From: an uncultured Sphingomonas sp.
Lineage (GTDB): Bacteria > Pseudomonadota > Alphaproteobacteria > Sphingomonadales > Sphingomonadaceae
Direction: 5' to 3'
Assembly (NCBI GenBank): GCA_946886645.1
Contig: CAMPIY010000126.1
Coordinates: 1 to 5,456 of the forward strand
Length of the DNA: 5,456 nt
In this document: positions 1-5,456 of the stretch, one piece after another
Position numbering within the stretch: position 1 is the first letter of the stretch
Layout of the letters: every line of letters begins with the position of its first letter
Notes under the pieces: generated by a model
What the model saw: the letters and a program-made list of their open reading frames with translations, nothing else
What the model was told of the DNA's origin: nothing
The model's database searches: none
Program-made: the position numbers and the translations under genes

Positions 1-1791
1 ACCCATGTCGCCTTCGCCGGGCTCGACAAGTTCGACGGTCGCCGCGACCGCCGCCTGACCATCGCCGAAATGGCCCAGATCGCAGGCCGCGCCGGGCGGC
101 ACCAGCGCGACGGCAGCTTCGGGACCCTAGGCCTTGGCGGCGATGCCGCGCCCGAGCTGAGCGACGAAGAAGTGAACGCGATCGAGGAGCATCGCTTCCG
201 CCCGCTCGACCACCTCTACTGGCGCAGCGCCGACCTCGACTTCACCACGGTCACCGACCTGATCGCGAGCCTCGAGGCGAGGAGCGACGACCCGCTGCTC
301 AAGCCCGCGCCGCTGGCGATCGACCTGTCGGTACTGAAGCTGCTGGCCGAGGATCCAGCCATCGCCGCCACCCAGGGCAAGCGGGCACGCAAATTATGGG
401 CCGTCTGCGGCCTGCCCGATTTCCGCAAGGTTGGGCCGATGCATCACGCCCGCATGATCCGGCGCCTGTTCAGCTACATCGGCGAGGGCGGCCATATCCC
501 GCACGAATGGTTCGCCGCGGAGGTCGCCCGGCTCGATAGGGTCGAAGGCGACATCGAGGCGCTTGCCGATCGGCTCGCGGGCATCCGCAGCTGGGCCTAT
601 ATCGCCCAGCGCTCCGACTGGCTCGCCGACCCGGAGAAATGGGCGGAGCGCACGCGCGGCGTCGAGGCGCGGCTAAGCGATGCGCTCCACGAACGGCTAA
701 CCCAACGCTTCGTCGACCGCCGGACCGCCGTGCTGGTGCGCGACATCGGCGCGCGCGGCGCCGATGCGCTTCCGGTCACCGTCGCCGCCGACGGCGAGGT
801 CAGCGTCGGACCCGAGCCGATCGGCCATCTCGCCGGGTTCGAGTTCAAGGTCGATCCGACCGCGCGGCACGCCGACAAGCGCCTGCTGCTCGCCGCCGCC
901 GAGCGCCGCCTCGGCGACGAGCTCGACCGCCGCGCCGCCAAGCTATGCGAGGCCCCCGAAACCGAATTTCGCTTGGTCGAAGAGGCCGGTGGCCTCGCTA
1001 TCGGCTGGGACGGGCAAATCCTCGCCCGCCTCGCTCCCGGCCGCTCGTTGATGGAGCCCGCGGTGCGCACGGCGCGCGCCCTCGACCGGCTATCTACCGA
1101 GCGGCGCGCCAAGCTTCGCGCGCGGCTTGAGCGCTGGGTCGAAAGCCAGGTCGATCGCCACCTGCCCGCGCTCAAGAGTCTCGCCAGGGCCGCCGGCGAC
1201 CGGTCGGTCAGCCCCGGGATTCGCGCCCTTGCCGCGATGCTCGTCGACGCCGGCGGCCTGCTCCCCCGCCGCGCAATCGCTGCGCAATTGGGGCAGCTCG
1301 ACAAGGCCGACCGCCATCGCCTTTATCAGCTCCACGTCCGCCTCGGTGCGCTGGACGTCTATGTCCAGGCGCTGCTGAAGCCCGCCGCGCAGCAATGGCG
1401 CGCGGCCTTGCTGGCCGTCCGCTCCGGCCAGCCCATGCCGCGCCTGCCCCAGCCCTCCGCCGCCACCCTGGACGGCAGCGCCGACCCGCGCGGCGCATCG
1501 CTCGCTTTCCGCCGGATCGGCACGACCTGGCTTCGCATCGACCTTGCCGACCGTCTGGCCGCGCATGCCCACCAGGTCCGCCAGCACGGCGGCGAAGACC
1601 CTGTCGACGTCGCGCTCGCGACTAGCCTCGGACTCGACGAACCCACCGTGCGTCACCTGATGGCCGAGATCGGCTTCGTTCCCTCCGGCGAAGCCTGGAA
1701 GTGGCGCGGCCATCGCCGTCCCCGCCGCCGCGAGCCGCAGGGACCTCGTCCGGGCAATGCCTTCGCAGCGCTGGCGGGCCTCAAGCGTTAA
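1..1791 (+). CDS. SUV3/MgpS-like superfamily 2 RNA/DNA helicase, C-terminal part (5' end outside window)
   Basis: The reading frame is open from base 1, so this is the last 596 residues of a longer protein. The visible part begins just before helicase motif VI: QIAGRAGR at residues 26-33 (bases 76-99), whose arginines contact ATP in superfamily 2 helicases. The preceding block (GLDKFDGRRDRRLT, about residues 7-20) and the following HQRDGSFGT fit the SUV3-like branch. A helical region with a WAYIAQRSDWL segment (W198) resembles the C-terminal part of alphaproteobacterial SUV3/MgpS-type helicases. The remainder is Arg/Ala/Leu-rich. It ends in a very basic tail (about residues 566-582, with an RRPRRR run) that could bind nucleic acid. 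The Walker A and DEAD/DEAH-type motifs must lie upstream and cannot be checked. The family acts in unwinding of structured RNA, but the substrate here is unknown. An S4 RNA-binding protein follows 6 bases later, which supports an RNA role. Confidence 0.87.
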   Translation, partial: THVAFAGLDKFDGRRDRRLTIAEMAQIAGRAGRHQRDGSFGTLGLGGDAAPELSDEEVNAIEEHRFRPLDHLYWRSADLDFTTVTDLIASLEARSDDPLLKPAPLAIDLSVLKLLAEDPAIAATQGKRARKLWAVCGLPDFRKVGPMHHARMIRRLFSYIGEGGHIPHEWFAAEVARLDRVEGDIEALADRLAGIRSWAYIAQRSDWLADPEKWAERTRGVEARLSDALHERLTQRFVDRRTAVLVRDIGARGADALPVTVAADGEVSVGPEPIGHLAGFEFKVDPTARHADKRLLLAAAERRLGDELDRRAAKLCEAPETEFRLVEEAGGLAIGWDGQILARLAPGRSLMEPAVRTARALDRLSTERRAKLRARLERWVESQVDRHLPALKSLARAAGDRSVSPGIRALAAMLVDAGGLLPRRAIAAQLGQLDKADRHRLYQLHVRLGALDVYVQALLKPAAQQWRAALLAVRSGQPMPRLPQPSAATLDGSADPRGASLAFRRIGTTWLRIDLADRLAAHAHQVRQHGGEDPVDVALATSLGLDEPTVRHLMAEIGFVPSGEAWKWRGHRRPRRREPQGPRPGNAFAALAGLKR

Positions 1792-1797
1792 GGCCCG

Positions 1798-2064
1798 GTG
1801 CGCCTCGACCGCTACCTTTTCTTCATTCGCCTGCTGAAAAGCCGCACACTGGCCCAGGCGCTGATCGAAGAGGGCCATGTCCGCATCGACGGCAGGCGCG
1901 TGGTGAAGCCATCCGAAGAGGTGAAAGCGGGAACCGTCATCGCCTTGCCGCTTCATGGCCGTGTGCGCGTCCTCCGGATTACGGCGCTTCCGGAGCGCCG
2001 CGGTCCGGCCACCGAAGCCCGCGCACATTATGAGGAGATTGACGAGGAACGCGCCGCGACCTAG
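1798..2064 (+). CDS. Small S4-domain RNA-binding protein (Hsp15/HslR-like)
   Basis: This 88-residue protein is essentially a single S4 domain. It opens with MRLDRYLFFIRLLKSRTLA and continues with an ALIEEGHVRIDGRRV segment, the typical alpha-L RNA-binding fold seen in Hsp15, RluB-type synthases and ribosomal protein S4. E. coli Hsp15 (about 133 residues) binds the large ribosomal subunit carrying stalled nascent chains. This copy lacks most of Hsp15's basic C-terminal extension and ends acidic (EEIDEERAAT), so the same function cannot be assumed. The GTG start is chosen because it places the conserved MRLD at the N-terminus. The next in-frame codon upstream but two is the helicase stop, so no earlier start exists. 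The ribosome binding site is weak (AAGG at 1790-1793, overlapping the helicase stop), suggesting translation coupled to the helicase gene. Confidence 0.88.
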   Translation: MRLDRYLFFIRLLKSRTLAQALIEEGHVRIDGRRVVKPSEEVKAGTVIALPLHGRVRVLRITALPERRGPATEARAHYEEIDEERAAT

Positions 2065-2068
2065 CGAC

Positions 2069-2084
2069 AGGAAGGAAGAGGGAG
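2069..2084 (+). promoter_or_regulatory. Ribosome binding site of fdxA
   Basis: A purine-rich run (AGGAAGGAAGAGGGAG) lies 10 bases before the ATG at 2095. It offers several overlapping Shine-Dalgarno matches, GGAG at 2081-2084 being the closest. It is clearly stronger than the site before the S4 gene, which fits a ferredoxin translated independently and at a higher level. That expression difference is an inference. Confidence 0.7.
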
Positions 2085-2094
2085 CCAATTCGTT

Positions 2095-2436
2095 ATGACC
2101 TATGTCGTCACCGACGCCTGCATCCGTTGCAAATATATGGATTGCGTCGAGGTCTGTCCGGTCGATTGCTTCTATGAGGGCGAGAATATGCTCGCCATCA
2201 ACCCGAACGAATGCATCGATTGCGGCGTGTGCGAACCGGAATGTCCGGCCGAAGCGATCCTGCCCGATACCGAAAACGGGCTGGAAAAATGGCTCGAGCT
2301 CAATTCGACCTTCTCGGCGCAGTGGCCCAACGTCACGCGCAAGAACGACCAGACCCCCGCCGATGCCGACGAGCATAAGGGCGAGGAGGGCAAGTACGAC
2401 AAATATTTCTCGCCCGAACCGGGCCAGGGGGACTAG
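2095..2436 (+). CDS. fdxA: 7Fe-8S ferredoxin FdxA
   Basis: The protein has 113 residues, close to the usual length for the FdxA / Azotobacter FdI family of small soluble electron carriers with one [3Fe-4S] and one [4Fe-4S] cluster. The cysteine pattern fits this type: C9, C17 and C50 match the [3Fe-4S] ligands, and C21, C40, C43 and C46 match the [4Fe-4S] ligands (FdI numbering plus one for the initiator Met). C12 and C25 are extra cysteines also found in the family. The second cluster motif reads [12 protein letters not shown]. The C-terminal half (from about residue 56) has the long extension typical of FdxA, with the [13 protein letters not shown] segment and a charged tail. The partner enzymes are not known from this window. 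In many alphaproteobacteria this gene sits after an S4-protein gene and before a carD-type regulator. Here the first half of that order is kept, but no carD follows. Confidence 0.96.
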   Translation: MTYVVTDACIRCKYMDCVEVCPVDCFYEGENMLAINPNECIDCGVCEPECPAEAILPDTENGLEKWLELNSTFSAQWPNVTRKNDQTPADADEHKGEEGKYDKYFSPEPGQGD

Positions 2437-2474
2437 GCGCCCGAACAGGACACCGGGCTCCAGCCGTCCAAACA

Positions 2475-2482
2475 GGGGGAGG
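2475..2482 (+). promoter_or_regulatory. Ribosome binding site that fixes the MipA-like start
   Basis: GGGGGAGG lies 6 bases before the ATG at 2489. The mipA reading frame stays open back through the whole fdxA gene, with an ATG at 2102. This Shine-Dalgarno sequence, together with the signal peptide that begins at 2489, decides the start. Confidence 0.75.
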
Positions 2483-2488
2483 CTGTCC

Positions 2489-3325
2489 ATGTTGAAATAT
2501 ATTGCCGCCATTGGCGCGTTACTCGCGGCTACGCCCGTCCTCGCCCAGTCCGCCGACGCGTCGCTGCCCGATCCGAACGACCGGAGCGATACTTTCACCA
2601 TCGCCGGCGGCGCAGCCTACATCCCCGATTATGAGGGATCCGACGATTACCGGATCATCCCCGCCGCGGCGGTTCGCGGCCGGCTTGGCGGGATCAGCTT
2701 CTTCACCCGCGCGACCTATCTTTATGTCGACGTCGTTCCGCGCGGCGACAATGCCCTCGAATTCGACGTTGGCCCGATCGTCGGCGTGCGCCTCAACCGC
2801 ACCGGCAAGATCAAGGACGATTTCGTCGACGCGCTTCCCGAGCTCAAGACGGCGTTCGAGGTCGGCGGGTTCGCCGGCGTCACCTACCACGGCCTGACCA
2901 ACCCGTACGACGCATTGAGCTTCCGCCTCGACGTGGTGAAAGACGTCGGCAACGCCCATGAATCGACGCTGATCACGCCGACCATCGACTTCGGCACACC
3001 ACTGTCGCGCACCACCTATGTCGGCCTGTCGCTCAGCGCGGAATGGGCGGGCGGCGGCTATGCCGATTATTATTATTCGATCACGCCGGGAGAAGCGCTG
3101 GCCAGCGGCCTTGCGCCCTACGACGCCGACGGCGGGTTCAAGAGCTGGCGGCTCGGCCTGCTGGTCAACCAGTCGGTCACCGGCGATCTGACCCACGGTC
3201 TGTCGCTGTTCGGAACCGGCGCCTATTCGCACCTGTCGGGCGATTTCAAGGACAGTCCCATCGTCGACGATCGCGGGAGCGCGGGCCAGTGGCTGGCGGC
3301 CGTGGGACTGGCTTACACCTTCTAG
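2489..3325 (+). CDS. MipA/OmpV-family outer-membrane beta-barrel protein
   Basis: The protein has 278 residues. It starts with a signal peptide (MLKYIAAIGALLAATPVLA, likely cleaved after A19) and ends in phenylalanine after alternating hydrophobic residues (GLAYTF), the pattern recognised by the outer-membrane barrel assembly machinery. Three family landmarks are visible. AYIPDYEGSDDYR lies at about residues 43-55 at the start of the mature barrel. YADYYYSITP starts at residue 191. DSPIVDD begins at residue 255, shortly before the last strand. E. coli MipA was described as a scaffold linking the murein synthase PBP1B and the lytic transglycosylase MltA, and OmpV as an outer-membrane protein. 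Most family members have no established role, so function here is open. No sensor kinase pair, a common MipA neighbour, is seen. The next gene, also predicted to be exported, follows after 5 bases and is probably co-transcribed. Confidence 0.9.
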   Translation: MLKYIAAIGALLAATPVLAQSADASLPDPNDRSDTFTIAGGAAYIPDYEGSDDYRIIPAAAVRGRLGGISFFTRATYLYVDVVPRGDNALEFDVGPIVGVRLNRTGKIKDDFVDALPELKTAFEVGGFAGVTYHGLTNPYDALSFRLDVVKDVGNAHESTLITPTIDFGTPLSRTTYVGLSLSAEWAGGGYADYYYSITPGEALASGLAPYDADGGFKSWRLGLLVNQSVTGDLTHGLSLFGTGAYSHLSGDFKDSPIVDDRGSAGQWLAAVGLAYTF

Positions 3326-3330
3326 CCACG

Positions 3331-3819
3331 ATGAGCGGACGCCCCCGATGTGATCCGGCTCGCTTGATGTTGGGCGCGGCATTGCTGCTGTGGGCGGGAG
3401 CAGCGTTCGGCCAGGACGGCTCGATCAGCCGCGCCCGCTTCATCTCCGACATGGACGCGCAGTTTCGAGCGATGGACGGTGACCGCAACGGCCAGCTCGA
3501 CGCGGCGGAGATCGAAAGCTCGCAGCGCGCCCAGGCTTCAAGGGAAGCGAGCAAGCGCAATCAAACGCTGTTCGCGCTCCTCGATACGGACAAGGACGGG
3601 AAGCTGACGGCGGAGGAGTTCGACCGGTTCAACAATCCGCCTCCCAATACCGCCAATGCCGCGCCGCTGCTCGGCCGGATGGACAGCAACCGCGACCGGA
3701 AGATCAGCCCGGCGGAGCATCGCGCCGCGATGTTGCTCAATTTCGACCGGCTGGACACGGATCATAATGGGATCGTCACGGTCGCCGAGATGAAGGCTGG
3801 CGGCGCGATCCCGCGCTAG
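3331..3819 (+). CDS. Exported calcium-binding protein with four EF-hands
   Basis: The 162-residue product has a basic N-terminus and a hydrophobic stretch ([15 protein letters not shown], residues 13-27) that looks like a signal peptide cleaved before QDG, so it should be periplasmic or secreted. Four EF-hand loops follow: residues 49-60 ([12 protein letters not shown]), 85-96 ([12 protein letters not shown]), 118-129 ([12 protein letters not shown]) and 142-153 ([12 protein letters not shown]). All keep the acidic or polar residues at loop positions 1, 3 and 5 and Glu at position 12. The third has Arg instead of the usual Gly at position 6 and may bind calcium more weakly. No catalytic domain is present. 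The start is uncertain. ATG 3331 is 5 bases after the upstream stop and ATG 3367 (M13) would give 150 residues, still with a signal peptide; neither has a clear Shine-Dalgarno sequence. The stop overlaps that of the convergent cysNC gene. Confidence 0.88.
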   Translation: MSGRPRCDPARLMLGAALLLWAGAAFGQDGSISRARFISDMDAQFRAMDGDRNGQLDAAEIESSQRAQASREASKRNQTLFALLDTDKDGKLTAEEFDRFNNPPPNTANAAPLLGRMDSNRDRKISPAEHRAAMLLNFDRLDTDHNGIVTVAEMKAGGAIPR

Positions 3820-5456
3820 CGTGCGCGCATCAACAGATCGACGACCATATCGGCGGCCTCCTCGGCCGACATCGCCGTCGTATCGATCCACAATTCCGGC
3901 TGTTCCGGCGGCTCGTAGGGACTGTCGATACCGGTGAAATTGGGAAGCTCGCCGGCGCGCGCCTTGGCATAGAGGCCCTTGACGTCCCGAGCCTCCGCAT
4001 CGGCCAACGGCGTGTCGATGAAGATTTCGAGGAACTCCCCTTCGTTCATCATCCGCCGCACCATCTCCCGCTCGGCCCGGAAGGGAGAGATGAAGGCGGT
4101 GAGCACGATCAGGCCGGCATCCGCCATCAGCTTCGCCACCTCGCCGACGCGGCGGATATTCTCGATCCGGTCGGCTTCGGTGAACCCCAAATCCTTGTTG
4201 AGCCCGTGACGGACATTGTCCCCGTCCAGCAGGAACGTATGCCGGCCTAGGCCCGCCAGCTTCTTTTCGACCAAATTGGCGATGGTCGATTTGCCCGCGC
4301 CGCTTAGCCCGGTGAACCATAGCACCGCCGGCTTCTGGCCCTTGAGCCTGGCGTGGGTTTCGCGACCGACGTCCAGCGCCTGCCAGTGAACATTCTCCGC
4401 CCGGCGCAGTGCGAAGTGGAGCATCCCGGCCCCGACCGTGGCGTTGGTCAGCTTGTCGATCAGGATGAACCCGCCAAGCGCGCGATTAGGCGCTCGCCCC
4501 GAGGCATCGCTGTAAGGCTCGAACACGATCGGCCGGTCGGTCGTTACATCGGCCACGCCGATGGCGTTGAGATCGAGCGTCTTCGCCGCCAGCTGTTCCA
4601 GCGTATTGACGTTCAGCTGATACTTCGGGTGCGCGACCGTCGCGGTGACCATCTGCGTGCCAAGCTTCAGCCAATAGCCCTTGCCGGGTACCATCTCCTC
4701 TTCGGCCATCCAGACGATCGTCGCCTCGAACTGGTCGGCGGCGTGGGGCGGAGACTTGGCCGCGGCGATCACGTCCCCGCGCGAGCAATCGACCTCGTCG
4801 GCCAGCGTCAATGTGACCGACTGACCCGCAACAGCTTCATCTAGATCGCCGTCGAGGGTGACGATCCGCGCAACCTTTGTCGTGCGGCCCGAAGGCAGGA
4901 TGCGAATTTCGTCTCCCGGCTTTACGCTTCCTCCGGCGATCTGCCCGGCAAACCCGCGGAAATGCTGGTCGGGGCGGTTGACCCATTGCACCGGCATCCG
5001 GAACCGCTTGGCCTCGTCCGCCGCGCTGTCGATGGGCACGGTCTCCAGATGCTCGATCAGCGTGGGGCCTTCGTACCAGCCCATCGCCTCGCCCCGTCCG
5101 GCGATATTGTCGCCGTTGAGGCCCGATACGGGAATGGCGATCCATTCCTCGATCCCGATCCGCTCCGCGAAGCTGCGATAGTCGGCAACGATCGCCTCGA
5201 ACCGGTCGCGGTCGTAGTCAATAAGGTCCATCTTGGTGACGGCCAACACGAACCGACGCACTCCGACCTGGCTCGCCAGGATCGAATGGCGCCGCGTCTG
5301 CTCCAGCACGCCTTTCCGTGCATCGACCAGCAGCACCGCCAGTTCCGCGGTCGAGGCCCCGGTCACCATGTTGCGCGTATATTGCTCGTGGCCCGGCGTA
5401 TCGGCGACGATGAACTTGCGCTTGTCGGTCGCGAAGAAGCGGTAGGCGACGTCGAT
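3816..5456 (-). CDS. cysNC: Bifunctional sulfate adenylyltransferase GTPase subunit / adenylylsulfate kinase (CysN-CysC fusion), N-terminus outside window
   Basis: The reading frame enters from the right edge. The visible 546 residues lack only the extreme N-terminus with the GTPase P-loop (roughly 85-100 residues by family length). The CysN part has the G3 motif DTPGH at residues 19-23, a G4 motif TKMD at 74-77 (usually NKMD) and the G5-like SGLNGDN at 111-117. Two beta-barrel domains of elongation-factor type follow, at roughly 150-340. The CysC part has the P-loop GLSGAGKST at 383-391 (bases 4284-4310), [10 protein letters not shown] at 411-420, FISPFRAER, and [28 protein letters not shown] substrate-site residues near the end. 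CysN with CysD makes adenylylsulfate (APS) from ATP and sulfate, driven by GTP hydrolysis; CysC phosphorylates APS to PAPS. Both are cytoplasmic steps of sulfate assimilation. A cysD gene would be expected just upstream, beyond base 5456. NodQ is a related fusion, but no nodulation context is visible. Confidence 0.96.
   Translation of the reverse strand: MDVAYRFFATDKRKFIVADTPGHEQYTRNMVTGASTAELAVLLVDARKGVLEQTRRHSILASQVGVRRFVLAVTKMDLIDYDRDRFEAIVADYRSFAERIGIEEWIAIPVSGLNGDNIAGRGEAMGWYEGPTLIEHLETVPIDSAADEAKRFRMPVQWVNRPDQHFRGFAGQIAGGSVKPGDEIRILPSGRTTKVARIVTLDGDLDEAVAGQSVTLTLADEVDCSRGDVIAAAKSPPHAADQFEATIVWMAEEEMVPGKGYWLKLGTQMVTATVAHPKYQLNVNTLEQLAAKTLDLNAIGVADVTTDRPIVFEPYSDASGRAPNRALGGFILIDKLTNATVGAGMLHFALRRAENVHWQALDVGRETHARLKGQKPAVLWFTGLSGAGKSTIANLVEKKLAGLGRHTFLLDGDNVRHGLNKDLGFTEADRIENIRRVGEVAKLMADAGLIVLTAFISPFRAEREMVRRMMNEGEFLEIFIDTPLADAEARDVKGLYAKARAGELPNFTGIDSPYEPPEQPELWIDTTAMSAEEAADMVVDLLMRAR

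Noticed and set aside
597..1304. A 235-codon open frame on the - strand opposite the helicase
   Set aside because: Its translation is low-complexity Ser/Arg/Ala, typical of a shadow frame of a GC-rich gene.
2439..2458. Hairpin GCCCG/CGGGC just after fdxA as a terminator
   Set aside because: The stem is only 5 base pairs with a 10-base loop and no following T-tract, so it is too weak to call an intrinsic terminator.
2461..2485. CAGCC/GGCTG inverted repeat flanking the ribosome binding site of the MipA-like gene, as a translation switch
   Set aside because: A 5-base stem with a 15-base loop is expected by chance in GC-rich sequence, and nothing else supports regulation.
2102..2488. Possible N-terminal extension of the MipA-like protein starting inside fdxA
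   Set aside because: The frame is open, but its translation there is an Arg/Ser/Pro-rich shadow of fdxA. A good ribosome binding site and a signal peptide place the start at 2489.
1090..2601. A 503-codon open frame on the - strand spanning the helicase end, the S4 gene and fdxA
   Set aside because: It lies antisense to three genes with clear family motifs, and its sequence shows no recognisable domain. Long antisense frames are common in GC-rich genomes with biased third positions.
3059..3079. Short TAT repeat giving three Tyr in a row in the MipA-like protein
   Set aside because: An aromatic run at this place is in line with other MipA-family members, so it is not evidence of a repeat expansion.
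2519..3382. A 287-codon open frame on the - strand opposite the MipA-like gene
   Set aside because: The + strand product has a signal peptide, family motifs and a C-terminal barrel signature. The antisense product has no recognisable features.
3816..5456. NodQ (nodulation sulfation enzyme) as an alternative name for the CysN-CysC fusion
   Set aside because: NodQ is a host-specific copy of the same fusion. No nodulation genes are visible and the rest of the window is ordinary free-living gene content, so the assimilatory enzyme is the simpler call.

Overview
The window is GC-rich and densely packed, and its genes belong to well-known families. The best guess for the source is an alphaproteobacterium, probably a sphingomonad. 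This rests on the gene order helicase tail, S4-domain protein, FdxA-type ferredoxin, on the fused CysN-CysC arrangement, and on strong G/C preference at third codon positions. It is an inference from gene content and style; there is no rRNA or other marker to confirm it.

Layout from left to right. On the + strand, positions 1-1791 hold the C-terminal 596 residues of a SUV3/MgpS-like superfamily 2 helicase that starts before the window. Six bases later, in the same reading frame, comes a small S4-domain (Hsp15-like) RNA-binding protein (1798-2064). After 30 bases comes a 7Fe-8S ferredoxin, FdxA (2095-2436). After a 52-base gap come an outer-membrane MipA/OmpV-family beta-barrel protein (2489-3325) and, 5 bases further on, a small exported protein with four EF-hands (3331-3819). 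All five face the same way with short gaps and could be one transcript, but no promoter or terminator could be recognised.

On the - strand, 5456-3816 holds the C-terminal 546 residues of a bifunctional sulfate-activation enzyme: the GTPase subunit of ATP sulfurylase (CysN) fused to APS kinase (CysC). Its start lies beyond the right edge. Its stop codon overlaps the stop codon of the EF-hand gene inside a perfect 8-base palindrome, so the two convergent genes share 4 bases.

Functionally the window joins three themes: RNA handling and redox housekeeping (helicase, S4 protein, ferredoxin), a cell-envelope pair (MipA-like barrel and EF-hand protein), and assimilatory sulfate activation (CysNC). 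Nothing here looks like a mobile element, CRISPR array, defence system or RNA gene. No stretch over 300 bases lacks a gene. The points worth a second look are modest: the uncharacterised envelope pair next to fdxA, the extreme tail-to-tail overlap, the same-frame helicase/S4 junction, and a Thr in place of the usual Asn in the CysN nucleotide-specificity motif.
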